A stretch of DNA of 40,573 bases from Clostridia bacterium (GCA_017481495.1 JAFUPC010000121.1:1-40573), one strand, 5' to 3'. Shown: positions 15,206 to 23,821, numbered from the stretch's first letter. The notes: generated by a model from the letters alone, not told the origin. Numbers and translations: made by a program.

Positions 15206-16438
15206 TTATTCTTGCTTGACCCAGATCGGACTTGTCCACGCAAACCGTCCGTCCGTCAGCTCCACGCGCAGATAATAGACATCCGTTTCGTTTTCCTGAT
15301 GCGAATCCACGATCACCTTGTGCGCGCTCTTTGCCATAATGTAATCGCGGCAGTTCTTCACAATTGTCGCGCGCTTCACCGGTGCATCGGCTTTTACGGA
15401 ATAGGTGATGACAAGGTCTTCGCCCGCGCGGCGGGTAAATTCCTCCCCCATGAAATGTTCCCCGATGCGGAAATCGACCGTGATGTTGCCGTGCATGGGA
15501 AGCGAAACGTCCCCGCGCATGAAGCCGTAGCAGCGTTTCTTTTTCAGCGCATCAAAGAGGGCGGGAAGCGTGTTTTCTTCTGCCCATACCCCTGTGACAC
15601 CGGGATATTTCGCTGGATAACCGAGACTTTCCACGACAAGACCGTTGTTCGCGGAATGATCGTCGGAGGCGGCGATGACTGCCGTTTTTCCGCCGCGGGC
15701 AAGTGCATCCTGCCAGAATCCGCCCTCGCAGGCGGTCGCGCTGTCAAAGGCGGGATGATTCATGTACTCTGCGCAGTCGCCGCGGGAAATAATTTCGAGA
15801 TGAGAGGGAAGCAGTTCCACCGGCATATGCGCCAGATCCGCGCCGGAATCGAGCGAATAGGTGTCATGCGGCGCAACGAATACGTCGTCCCGCGCAAGCA
15901 CGGCGGCAAGCTCTTCTTTGGTAATCATGCCGTCGGCCGCACCGCGGATCATTTCCCCGTCGTGGCTGTTATAATATACGACCATATTGTCGTAAAACGG
16001 ATACGAATCGCGCTCATAGGCAAGGATCGTTGTGAATGTGCCGGGGGCGTTGTATTCTTTGACTTTTTCTTTGATGTAATCCCATTTCGTTTCGGTCGGC
16101 ACGGTGTCGTCCGGCTCCCACAGGGACGGTTTCGACAGTCCGCCGTGGTCGTGGTCGGAGAGGGCGGCGAAATCGAGCTTTGCCACGTCGCGCAGGCGGG
16201 TGAAATAGGTGTCGATGTCCGGCGCACCGTCGGAGAGGTTGGTGTGTCCGTGCAGTTCACCGAAATAGACGTGATAGGGATTGTCCTTCGGCGCAAATTC
16301 TTCGGCGGCGGCAAACATTTTTGCGTACATTTCCGACGGGGGCAGGGGCTGTTTTCCGGAATAGACGACGTCGGTCGCCTTTTCGCATTTCAGGGTGTCC
16401 GCAAAACGGCGGGCAAGGGTTCGGTCGGGGTGGTTCAT
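15206..16438 (-). CDS. DUF3604/PHP-type metal-dependent protein
   Basis: A 410-residue protein with a PHP-like metal site: YFGELHGHTNLSDG (His63, His65), then LSDHDHGGL, later VAPHDTY and ASDDHSANNG. The C-terminal ~90 residues are beta-rich (VTYSVKADAPVKRATIVKNC and YYLRVELTDGRFAWTSPIWV). This matches DUF3604-type proteins, thought to be metallohydrolases; the substrate is unknown. I start it at ATG 16438, because GGAG lies nine bases before it, while the ATG five codons upstream overlaps that site and has none. It is divergent from the TIM-barrel gene at 16616, with both promoters between them. Confidence 0.78.
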   Translation of the reverse strand: MNHPDRTLARRFADTLKCEKATDVVYSGKQPLPPSEMYAKMFAAAEEFAPKDNPYHVYFGELHGHTNLSDGAPDIDTYFTRLRDVAKLDFAALSDHDHGGLSKPSLWEPDDTVPTETKWDYIKEKVKEYNAPGTFTTILAYERDSYPFYDNMVVYYNSHDGEMIRGAADGMITKEELAAVLARDDVFVAPHDTYSLDSGADLAHMPVELLPSHLEIISRGDCAEYMNHPAFDSATACEGGFWQDALARGGKTAVIAASDDHSANNGLVVESLGYPAKYPGVTGVWAEENTLPALFDALKKKRCYGFMRGDVSLPMHGNITVDFRIGEHFMGEEFTRRAGEDLVITYSVKADAPVKRATIVKNCRDYIMAKSAHKVIVDSHQENETDVYYLRVELTDGRFAWTSPIWVKQE

Positions 16439-16472
16439 AGATATATGCTCCATTCATGAATAGGATACCATT

Positions 16473-16501
16473 AGCATACCACGGAATCGCGGATCTGTCA
16501 A
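16473..16501 (-). promoter_or_regulatory. Promoter of the DUF3604 gene
   Basis: On the minus strand, perfect TTGACA (16501-16496), 17-bp spacer and TATGCT (16478-16473). It is back-to-back with the promoter at 16550-16578. Confidence 0.75.
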
Positions 16502-16549
16502 GAGAAAACGGAATAAATGGAATAAAAAATAACAAATTCTGTGAAATTC

Positions 16550-16578
16550 TTGACATTCTCTGCAATTTGTGTTATACT
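16550..16578 (+). promoter_or_regulatory. Promoter of the TIM-barrel gene
   Basis: Perfect TTGACA (16550-16555), 17-bp spacer and TATACT (16573-16578), about 30 nt before the start codon. Confidence 0.82.
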
Positions 16579-16615
16579 GGTTCTATCATTTATGATATGT
16601 TTCGGGAGGACTCCA

Positions 16616-17515
16616 ATGAACACGAAAAAAATCCGGTGCGGTGTCTGTTCGACAGACTTTGAATCCGCATCCCATCCGCCTTATTCCGCGCATACCCTGT
16701 TTGCAAAGATGCACGCGCTCGGCTTTTCCTGCGTGCAGTTCGCGTTTTCGTCCGTTTCGGAAACGCAGTTTACGCCGACCGGCTCCATTGAGATTCCGGC
16801 GGAGATTCCACAGCACGCAATGACCGCCATCCGCTCCGCCGCCGATACCTACGGCATCCCGGTAACTGCCGTCAACGGCACATTTAACATGGCACACCCG
16901 GACAAGGCAATCCGCGAAGAGGGCATCCGCCGGTTCCCCGTCTTATGCAAAGCGGCAAAAGAGCTTGGCGCGAACTACATCACGCTCTGCTCCGGCACCC
17001 GCAATCCCGACAATCTGTGGTCGCCGTCGGAGGACAATCTGTCCGACGGTGCATGGGAGGATATGCGCGACACCATTACCCGCTGTACCGAAATCGCCGC
17101 GGACTACGGCATCACACTCGCCATCGAGTCGGAGGCATCCAACATCATCTCCACGCCCGAACGCGCGCGCCGCATCATGGATGAGGTCGGAATGCCGAAT
17201 CTGAAAATGATCCTCGACTGCGCAAATCTCTTCCACACAGGTCACGCGCACAAGGATGAAGTCCTCCCGACCCTTGACCGCGCGTTCCGCTACTACGGAC
17301 ACGACATCGTCATCGCGCACGGCAAGGACATCGCGGCGGGCGACGGCATCACGTTCTGCGCCACCGGCCGCGGCATCGTCGATTTTGCGTATACCGCAAG
17401 GCTCCTGCGCGAGGTCGGCTTTTCCGGCGATATGTTCTTGCACGGCATCTACGACGAGGACGATATGCCGCGCGCCAAGGCGCATTGGGAATGTGCGGCG
17501 CGGGGGGAAGCGTAA
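16616..17515 (+). CDS. Sugar phosphate isomerase/epimerase-like TIM barrel protein
   Basis: A 299-residue xylose-isomerase-like TIM barrel. Visible elements are LFAKMHALGFSCVQFAF, VTAVNGTFNMAHPD, ELGANYITLCSGT, TLAIESEASNIISTPE (metal-ligand Glu), LKMILDCANLF (Asp), DIVIAHGKDI (His) and GDMFLHGIYDEDD. These are the usual ligand positions of the family. It differs clearly from the paralogous protein encoded at 3134-3943. The start is fixed by GGGAGGA at 16604-16610. It is a single-gene unit, divergent from the DUF3604 gene and closed by a terminator, so the two may respond to a common signal. The exact substrate is unknown. Confidence 0.87.
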   Translation: MNTKKIRCGVCSTDFESASHPPYSAHTLFAKMHALGFSCVQFAFSSVSETQFTPTGSIEIPAEIPQHAMTAIRSAADTYGIPVTAVNGTFNMAHPDKAIREEGIRRFPVLCKAAKELGANYITLCSGTRNPDNLWSPSEDNLSDGAWEDMRDTITRCTEIAADYGITLAIESEASNIISTPERARRIMDEVGMPNLKMILDCANLFHTGHAHKDEVLPTLDRAFRYYGHDIVIAHGKDIAAGDGITFCATGRGIVDFAYTARLLREVGFSGDMFLHGIYDEDDMPRAKAHWECAARGEA

Positions 17516-17530
17516 AATCGGATAAAAACG

Positions 17531-17578
17531 AAAACACGACAGGCGGCCGCTTTTTGGGGCGGGGCTGTCGTGTTTTTT
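17531..17578 (+). terminator. Terminator after the TIM-barrel gene
   Basis: AAAACACGACAG (17531-17542) pairs with CTGTCGTGTTTT (17565-17576) around a GC-rich 22-nt loop, and the T run extends to 17578. Confidence 0.88.
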
Positions 17579-17611
17579 GATTCGGATTTGTAGGAAATTT
17601 ACAAAAAGCAA

Positions 17612-17640
17612 TTGACATACCGTGAATGTTGTGTTATAAT
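17612..17640 (+). promoter_or_regulatory. Consensus promoter of the lipoprotein block
   Basis: Perfect TTGACA (17612-17617), 17-bp spacer and perfect TATAAT (17635-17640), about 55 nt before ATG 17702. It probably also serves the solute-binding gene at 18806, which starts 12 bp after the first gene. Confidence 0.9.
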
Positions 17641-17701
17641 AAATCAGAAAACAAACCGTGTTTTCGGTGATACCGTATTCCATCATTTCAGGAGCCACCA
17701 T

Positions 17702-18793
17702 ATGAAACACCCATTCCGAACCCTCATTCCCGTTCCACTGCTTCTATCCCTGCTTTTTTCCGCCTGCCAAACCGAAGACACAGCATCATTTTCCGTAAAA
17801 GACCAGATTAACGCTTCTCTTGCGCGGGCATCGTGTGTCTTTGACGGAGATTTGTACTTTATTTCCCACCAAAGCACGCCGCTGATGAAGTATGACCCGG
17901 ATACGAACCGGATCACGCTTGTCTGCACGAAAGACCGGTGTGACCATACGGACGAGACCCTGTGCGACGGCAATGCAAGTTTCTTTACCTACTGCGTGGT
18001 GACGGATGGGGAAGCAATCTATCTGTCCGGCGAGTCCTTTGTTGACGATGTCGTCCGGAACTGCATTTATCGGTTTGACGCACGGTCGCAATCCTGCGTT
18101 CTTCTGGAAGACCATGCGTTTGTCGGCGGACAGACTGCGAATCTTTTTCAGCTTTGCGACGGTCAGCTGTACTATATGCAGAAATATCCGACGGAATCGG
18201 CGAAATTTGAAGATATGTCCGCGCTGTACCGAAAGGAGATTGGGACAGCGGCGGAGCCTGTATTGGTTCTGGATGAAATGCCGGCGTACAGTTGCTTTGC
18301 GTTTGACGAAACCGGCGGTTATCTCACACAAAATGCAGCGCTGACGGATGAGAACGGAGAAGTGCTGGATGATGCGGCGTATTGGGTGTCGTTTGCGGGT
18401 GATAATGAAACGCTTGTCTACCTTCGGCTGTCGGGGGAAGTGATGCTTTGGGACGGTACCGGTGAACCGGTACAGATTATGCCGCCGACCGTGGGATTCG
18501 TCAGTTTTTTCGGGAATTCCGTGTATGCGCTCGATGCCGGAATGGGGACGGCGGACGGAGAGCCGTACTGCATTTACCGTTATGATACGGTGACGCAAAC
18601 GACCGATACCTGCCTCTTTGAACTGCCGGTGGAGCGTCTGCGGTTGATTGGTGTGACGGAATCCGGTGCTTTGCTGAAGGATTACACACAGCTTGATGGA
18701 ATTGCGTATTATTTTTACTCTTTTGAAACAGGGGAAGTCACGGATGTGATATACGATCTTGTCGTGGACGAAGAGCATCCGCTCGGATATTGA
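17702..18793 (+). CDS. Beta-propeller-like lipoprotein with C-x4-C-x-H-x5-C motif
   Basis: A 363-residue lipoprotein. The signal ends in the lipobox FSAC with Cys22. The mature part consists of repeated short strands of the type FDGDLYFISHQSTPLMKYD, TDGEAIYLSGES, CDGQLYYMQKY and NSVYALDAG, as in propeller-type sensors or binding proteins. After the first blade lies C75-x4-C80-x-H82-x5-C88 (CTKDRCDHTDETLC), which could bind a metal or form disulphides outside the cell. I do not recognise a named family. ATG 17702 has AGGAG nine bases upstream, and the apparent upstream extension to 17612 would start inside the -35 box. The next gene begins 12 bp downstream. Confidence 0.8.
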   Translation: MKHPFRTLIPVPLLLSLLFSACQTEDTASFSVKDQINASLARASCVFDGDLYFISHQSTPLMKYDPDTNRITLVCTKDRCDHTDETLCDGNASFFTYCVVTDGEAIYLSGESFVDDVVRNCIYRFDARSQSCVLLEDHAFVGGQTANLFQLCDGQLYYMQKYPTESAKFEDMSALYRKEIGTAAEPVLVLDEMPAYSCFAFDETGGYLTQNAALTDENGEVLDDAAYWVSFAGDNETLVYLRLSGEVMLWDGTGEPVQIMPPTVGFVSFFGNSVYALDAGMGTADGEPYCIYRYDTVTQTTDTCLFELPVERLRLIGVTESGALLKDYTQLDGIAYYFYSFETGEVTDVIYDLVVDEEHPLGY

Positions 18794-18805
18794 GGACACG
18801 CCGCT

Positions 18806-21037
18806 ATGAACAATATCCGATATCTGATAGGACTTGCACTTCTCCTGCTTCTGTGTCTTGTTTCCTGTACCCCCGCGGACGGTGACGGTGTCACGTCGGA
18901 AACCGTTGCCGCGACGCCGCCCGTCGTATCGGAATCCGGAATTACCTACAGCTTCACCGAGGTCATGCCGGAAAATGCACGGCTGGTTTTTGCGGATATG
19001 GGGACGTATGACAGCTTCATTCAGTCGTCGGCGGTATCGCACGACAGAACGAAAGCCTATTTTCTGTGCGTGGACGGAACGCTTCTGACCTACGACACCG
19101 CGGACGACAGCGTGACGTCCGGGGTACTCTACACCGACGGTGCACCGAACAGCACCCTGCTTGACGTTCCGGCGGAACTGTATGAACGCGGTGTGCGGAT
19201 TGCGGCACTGATCCGGCTGACGACGGAAACCGAAAACGGCTTGCAGTACGCAAACGAACTGCGGCTGTACGACGGCGCACTGACCCTGCTCGGTGCGTAT
19301 CCGGTCGGAGAGGGCAACGGCGCGACCGGGTACGCGGAATTTGCGGATGCGGATACGCTTTGCTATCTTTGGAACGGAACGCTCCGTCTGTCCGACTATC
19401 GGGAAAACAAAACGCTGTTTTCCTCGGACATGAAATGCTCCCGACTGTATTCCGGAATGTGGGCGGCATCGCAGAGCAGTACCCTGTACCGCTTTGATGC
19501 CGCGGCACGGCAATTTACAAAGTACGATTTTGATACCGATCATCTTTACGGCGGAATCGAATATTTCTTTTCGGGGGATGAAATACGGTATACAAGAGAA
19601 AACAAACTGTATCTGTATACGCCGGAAACGGGACAGGCGCGCTGTATTGCGGATTTCGGCAATTCCGGATTCCCGTCTGTACAGCCGTTTGATCTTTTCG
19701 TGCTTGATGACGAACATATATTCCTGCAGGAATCCACGGGGAACGGAAACGAAATCGTCCTTTGGCGTTCTGCGGGTGCCGACCGGGATGAGCGGTGTGT
19801 GATTACCGTTGCATATACCGATTCTGCCGATACGCTGGAAGAAGCCGCCGCCGCGTTCAACCGTTCCCAAAGCGAATACCGGGTGGAACTGAAAGCGTAT
19901 CAGGGCTCGGCGCGCGATGCAATCTACGACGCGCTGGATATGGACATCGTGCAGGGCGGCGGTGCGGATATCTACTGTCTGCCCGATGTGGAAAAGGTGC
20001 AGAATTACGCATCCAAGGGACTGTTTGCCGATCTCGGTGCGCTGGCGGAACAATATGCGGATTCCGATGCGTTTACGGATGATTTGTTTGCGGGGGTGCG
20101 GTCGCTGTTTGAAGAGGATGACGGTACGCTCTGCTGGGTTTCTCCGTATGTAAAGCTTTACGGTACGGTCTGCAGGAAAGAAACCGCCGATGCTCTTGCG
20201 GACGGTTCCGTTTCCGCACTTACCGCATACGCGGCGGCAAAGGGTACGGCAATCATCGGGCGCTGTGAGCGATCGTTTTATCTCCGCGCCATTCTGTCCT
20301 CCGCCGAACAGAATTTTATCCGTGCAAAAACGGGAACGTGCGGTTTTGCGGCGGATGAATTCACGGAACTGCTTACATGGATGAACACGCTGTCAAAAAA
20401 GGAAATCGGGATCGATTCCTCTGTTGACGTTTCCGCATACCGTGACGGCGATATTCTGCTTTTCCCGTTTTATACCAATTCTCTGTCAACGTGCGTTCTG
20501 TATCAGCACATTTTCGGCACGGACGCGCTTGTGCTGACCGGATTTCCGCATGAAGGCGCCGTCCCGTCCGGGGTGGTCGTGGAACCCGGCAGCTGTTACG
20601 CCGTTGCCGCCGCCGCGGATGAAACCGTACAAAGAGGTGCGTGGCGCTTTCTTTCCGCGGTTTTTGCGGCGGATTCGCTGACGTCCGGATTTTTCTCCGA
20701 CATGATTTGTACCACGAAAAGCGCATTTGCGAAAACGGTGGAATTGCAGACCGCAAGGCATTTCTACTGCTCGTATCACGACGAAACGCTGAAAAGCTCT
20801 CTTGCGCAAAAGGAATACGACGAAAATCTGACCGCATATTACCGTGCGGAGTCCGCCATGTTCGACTGCGTATACAACGCGCTGGAATCCGGCTCCCCGG
20901 TTCTGATGATGGATGGCGCGGTGTATGACATCCTTGCGGAGGAGCTGTCGTATTTCTTTGCCGGTGTCAAAAACGAAACCGAGACCGCCGACATCATCCA
21001 AAGCCGCGTGTCCATTTATCTTGCGGAGCGGCAATGA
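18806..21037 (+). CDS. Lipoprotein fusing a beta-propeller-like region to a solute-binding domain
   Basis: A 743-residue lipoprotein with lipobox LVSC (Cys21). Residues ~50-325 are short strand repeats (TKAYFLCVDGTLLTYDTADD, ELRLYDGALTLLG, NKLYLYTPETGQARCIADFG) like those of the preceding gene. From ~residue 330, VITVAYTDSADTLEEAAAAF begins a family-1-type extracellular solute-binding domain that runs to the C-terminus (AGSARDAIYDALDMDI-like hinge, ADIYCLPDVEKVQNYASKG, later LFPFYTNSL and PGSCYAVAAAA). Ordinary binding proteins are 400-500 residues; this is longer because of the front domain. No permease or ATPase gene is nearby. It is co-transcribed with 17702. GAGG about 11 bases upstream is the only ribosome binding site. 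Confidence 0.78.
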   Translation: MNNIRYLIGLALLLLLCLVSCTPADGDGVTSETVAATPPVVSESGITYSFTEVMPENARLVFADMGTYDSFIQSSAVSHDRTKAYFLCVDGTLLTYDTADDSVTSGVLYTDGAPNSTLLDVPAELYERGVRIAALIRLTTETENGLQYANELRLYDGALTLLGAYPVGEGNGATGYAEFADADTLCYLWNGTLRLSDYRENKTLFSSDMKCSRLYSGMWAASQSSTLYRFDAAARQFTKYDFDTDHLYGGIEYFFSGDEIRYTRENKLYLYTPETGQARCIADFGNSGFPSVQPFDLFVLDDEHIFLQESTGNGNEIVLWRSAGADRDERCVITVAYTDSADTLEEAAAAFNRSQSEYRVELKAYQGSARDAIYDALDMDIVQGGGADIYCLPDVEKVQNYASKGLFADLGALAEQYADSDAFTDDLFAGVRSLFEEDDGTLCWVSPYVKLYGTVCRKETADALADGSVSALTAYAAAKGTAIIGRCERSFYLRAILSSAEQNFIRAKTGTCGFAADEFTELLTWMNTLSKKEIGIDSSVDVSAYRDGDILLFPFYTNSLSTCVLYQHIFGTDALVLTGFPHEGAVPSGVVVEPGSCYAVAAAADETVQRGAWRFLSAVFAADSLTSGFFSDMICTTKSAFAKTVELQTARHFYCSYHDETLKSSLAQKEYDENLTAYYRAESAMFDCVYNALESGSPVLMMDGAVYDILAEELSYFFAGVKNETETADIIQSRVSIYLAERQ

Positions 21038-21078
21038 CGGAATTTCCATATAATTTTTCTATCTTTTCCCGAAAGTTC

Positions 21079-21107
21079 TTTACAAAATCCGCATTTCATG
21101 GTATAAT
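21079..21107 (+). promoter_or_regulatory. Promoter of the second solute-binding gene
   Basis: TTTACA (21079-21084), 17-bp spacer and perfect TATAAT (21102-21107), about 40 nt before ATG 21155. Confidence 0.82.
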
Positions 21108-21154
21108 AATAGATAGAATGGATTCGTATTATTTTTTACAAAGGAGATGATACC

Positions 21155-22642
21155 ATGAAAGCAAAGTACACGGTCTCCGGCGCGCTGGCACTGCTGCTTC
21201 TGACGTCTGCTCTGGCGGCGTGCGGAAACGACAGTACACAGAGTACGGATACGACCGCATCCGTCGGAGGTGACACGACGGCATCCGTGACCGAAACGCC
21301 CGAGGACACGCGCGAGTCGCACAAGGTTCCCGTGGACAGTCTTGATTTCGGCGGGGAAGAGCTGAATCTCGTCGGCTTTGACTGGCAGGGGTATAAATTC
21401 TACTTCTTTGCCGAGGAAGAAAACGGCGACGTCATGAACGATGCGCTGTACAACCGCAACCGCGTGGTCGAGGATGCGCTGAACGTCAGGATCGTGAACG
21501 AAATCTACGGCGAAAACTGCAACGATTACATCACGGCACTCAAGCCCATCATCCTTGCGGGCGATGATGTCTATGATATGATGTTCAACCACTGTATCGC
21601 CGGCATTTCGACCTACGCATCTGAGGGGTATCTTTACAATCTCGACAATCTGCCGTACATCGACATGGAGGCGGAATGGTGGAACCGGGAACAGATGGAT
21701 GTCCTGCGGCTCGGCGAAAACACCTATTATGCGGTCAATGATATGATGATTCCGTGCCCGTACGTCATTTTCTTCAACAAGGCAATGGTAGAACGGCTCG
21801 ATATGGAAAATCCATATAAACTGGTCTACGAGGGCACCTGGACACTCGATAAATTCGAAGAAATGGCGCGCCTTGCCGTCGATGACGTCAACGGTGACGG
21901 TAAAATGGACGAAAACGACAGCTGGGGCGTTTCCGCAAACGAGGTCTCCAAGTACATCAGCTTCATGACCGGCGCGGGACAGTACATCACCGAAACCGAC
22001 GCCGACGGCTATGTTCAGCTTGCGCTCAACACCGAAAAAACGCAGTCCCTGATGGAGCGGTTTGAGGAAATGACCAAGGATGACGTCATTTACATCCCGC
22101 CGACCATGGAACGCGCGGATATGCTGACCATCGACACTGACCGTCTGATGTTCCAGCTGGATGCGATTTCCGATGCGGAGCTTCTGCGCGATTATACCGT
22201 TGATTTCGGTTTCCTGCCGTATCCCAAGTATGACGAGAGCCAGAAGGACTATATTTCCCTTGACTGGGGCGGTCTGCTGTCCGTTCCCTGCACCATCTCC
22301 AATCCGGAACTGGTCGGCGCGGCGATGGAGCTGTTTGCATGGGAAAGCGCAAACGAGGTCATTCCGACCTACTACGACACGGTTCTGACCGGCAAGCTTG
22401 CGCGCGACGACGATGCGGTGAAGATGATGGATATCCTCTTCGACACCGTTGCGTATGAGATCGGCGGCAACTACTTCGGATTCTCCGCCGGCTTCGGCGA
22501 CCTGTTCTATTCCCTGCCGCGCCTTGCCATCGAGAAAGAGTCCTCCGACTTTGCATCGTTCTATAACAAGAATCTGAAAGCCGCGCAGAAAACCATCGAC
22601 AGCTTCTACGAAAATCTCGAAAATACCGAATCGGTGAACTGA
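21155..22642 (+). CDS. Extracellular solute-binding lipoprotein
   Basis: A 495-residue lipoprotein with lipobox LAAC (Cys23) and a Thr/Ser-rich linker to ~residue 60. The binding domain shows DALYNRNRVVEDALNVRIV, DVYDMMFNHCIAGISTYASE, PCPYVIFFNKAMVERLDM and WTLDKFEEMARLAVDDVNGD. The last leads into DVNGDGKMDENDSWG, a Ca-loop-like DxNxDGxxD segment often seen in Clostridia binding proteins of this kind. Such proteins usually deliver oligosaccharides to ABC importers, but no permease or ATPase gene follows. It has its own promoter and a GGAG site. The ligand is unknown; a glycan is plausible given the intracellular glycosidases in this window. Confidence 0.86.
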   Translation: MKAKYTVSGALALLLLTSALAACGNDSTQSTDTTASVGGDTTASVTETPEDTRESHKVPVDSLDFGGEELNLVGFDWQGYKFYFFAEEENGDVMNDALYNRNRVVEDALNVRIVNEIYGENCNDYITALKPIILAGDDVYDMMFNHCIAGISTYASEGYLYNLDNLPYIDMEAEWWNREQMDVLRLGENTYYAVNDMMIPCPYVIFFNKAMVERLDMENPYKLVYEGTWTLDKFEEMARLAVDDVNGDGKMDENDSWGVSANEVSKYISFMTGAGQYITETDADGYVQLALNTEKTQSLMERFEEMTKDDVIYIPPTMERADMLTIDTDRLMFQLDAISDAELLRDYTVDFGFLPYPKYDESQKDYISLDWGGLLSVPCTISNPELVGAAMELFAWESANEVIPTYYDTVLTGKLARDDDAVKMMDILFDTVAYEIGGNYFGFSAGFGDLFYSLPRLAIEKESSDFASFYNKNLKAAQKTIDSFYENLENTESVN

Positions 22643-22645
22643 ATC

Positions 22646-22684
22646 TTCCGGGAACGGAATGTTCCGGGAAAGGAATGTTCCGGG
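22646..22684. repeat. 16-bp tandem repeat, 2.4 copies
   Basis: TTCCGGGAACGGAATG (22646-22661) is followed by TTCCGGGAAAGGAATG (22662-22677) and a partial TTCCGGG. It starts 3 bp after the stop codon at 22642 and can fold through GGAA/TTCC pairings. No T-run follows, so I do not call it a terminator. Confidence 0.7.
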
Positions 22685-22790
22685 TGCAGTCTGCGCATAC
22701 TATGCTGTGCAGATACGCGGAATCTTATTTTCCCGATTTTATCACCATTACAAAATCATGTCAACCCAAATAAAAAGGAGAAAAATAAAA

Positions 22791-22994
22791 ATGACAATCA
22801 CCAAAGAAAGCATTATCGGCGATGTTCTCGATTACGATATGGGCACCGCAGAATTCTTCCTGGAAATCGGTATGCACTGCCTCGGCTGTCCCTCTGCAAG
22901 AGGCGAAAGCATTGAGGACGCCTGTGAAGTTCACGGCACGGATGCCGACGAACTGGTTGAGAAGATCAACGAGTATCTCGCAGGCAAAGAATAA
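22791..22994 (+). CDS. DUF1858 domain small protein
   Basis: A 67-residue stand-alone DUF1858 domain, the module also found in hybrid-cluster-related and other redox proteins. It runs from TKESIIGDVLDYDMGTAEFF into GMHCLGCPSARGESIEDAC, with Cys30, Cys33 and Cys45 as possible metal or redox residues, and ends in a helix. Small DUF1858 proteins are common in anaerobic Firmicutes; their role is unsettled. ATG 22791 has AAAGGAG ten bases upstream. It lies between the solute-binding gene and trmK; a short hairpin (AAGAGC/GCTCTT at 23022-23036) after it is a weak terminator candidate. Confidence 0.88.
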   Translation: MTITKESIIGDVLDYDMGTAEFFLEIGMHCLGCPSARGESIEDACEVHGTDADELVEKINEYLAGKE

Positions 22995-23021
22995 GACAAC
23001 CCAGCGTGAGGGCGGTGCCGC

Positions 23022-23038
23022 AAGAGCACTGCTCTTTT
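23022..23038 (+). terminator. Weak terminator after the DUF1858 gene
   Basis: AAGAGC (23022-23027) pairs with GCTCTT (23031-23036) around ACT, and only two more T residues follow. The call is weak; the hairpin may only reduce read-through into trmK. Confidence 0.35.
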
Positions 23039-23101
23039 CGTGTCAGGGGAAATAAGCGTTCGGGCCGCCCTGCGACCCGCAGAAACGGAGGTAACAAGAC
23101 A

Positions 23102-23821
23102 ATGGAAACCCGACTTGACCCCCGCCTTGCCTGTGCGGCGCAGTTTGTGCGGCAGGGCGCGGTGTTCGCCGACATCGGAACGGATCACGCCTATCTGCCG
23201 ATCGCACTCGTGCAGAGAAATGCCGTTCTGCGTGCCGTTGCCGCGGATGTCGCACAAAAACCGCTGGAAAGTGCGCGGGCACATCTTGCCGTGAGCGCAG
23301 AAGAGAACCCCGCACTCCGTGACCGCATTGACCTTGTTCTGACCGACGGACTTGCGGGACTGGAACATTATTCACCGCACATCACGGATATTGCCATCTG
23401 CGGGATGGGTGGGGAGTTGATCGCAAGGATTCTTTCTGATGCGCCGTTCGTGCGGGATCCGGACATCCGCTTGATTTTACAGCCGATGACGATGCAGCCG
23501 TATCTTCGGCGGTGGCTCGGCGCAAACGGCTTTGAAACGACCGCCGAGCGGCTTTGCAGAACGGCGAACGGAAAGCTGTATTCCGTGCTCTGCGTGCAGT
23601 ATACGGGAAATGTGAACGTTCCCTGCGATGCCGATGCCCTGCTTGGGGAGAAGATTCTGTCTGACTCCGAAAACAGGGATTTTCTGCGGGAATATCTGCT
23701 TCTGCGGCGGGAGAATCTTGCGAAGATTGTCAGCGGTCGGACTTCTGCGGGGCAAGGGGCGGAATGTACAGCCGAAGCCGCGGCATTGGCACGGGCGGAG
23801 GAGTTGCTGGCGGAGATGTGA
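23102..23821 (+). CDS. trmK: tRNA (adenine22-N1)-methyltransferase
   Basis: A 239-residue SAM-dependent methyltransferase of the TrmK family, which makes m1A at position 22 of bacterial tRNAs. Motif I is FADIGTDHAYLPI (22-34). Then come AAVAADVAQKPLESAR-like sequence (the acidic motif II), IDLVLTDGLAGL, the family-specific ICGMGGELIARIL, and RLILQPMTMQPYLRRWL followed by GF. The C-terminal ~60 residues form the helical extension (REYLLLRRENLAKIV). ATG 23102 has GGAGG upstream. In Firmicutes trmK is normally directly followed by the Nif3-family gene; here a 230-bp repeat-rich insert separates them. Confidence 0.93.
   Translation: METRLDPRLACAAQFVRQGAVFADIGTDHAYLPIALVQRNAVLRAVAADVAQKPLESARAHLAVSAEENPALRDRIDLVLTDGLAGLEHYSPHITDIAICGMGGELIARILSDAPFVRDPDIRLILQPMTMQPYLRRWLGANGFETTAERLCRTANGKLYSVLCVQYTGNVNVPCDADALLGEKILSDSENRDFLREYLLLRRENLAKIVSGRTSAGQGAECTAEAAALARAEELLAEM

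Noticed and set aside
17612..17701. Upstream TTG start for the lipoprotein at 17702
   Set aside because: That TTG is the first half of the -35 box of the gene's own promoter.
17786..20053. Long minus-strand open frame (755 codons)
   Set aside because: It lies antisense to two clear lipoprotein genes and encodes an Arg/His-rich sequence with no domain. It is a product of GC-rich codon bias.
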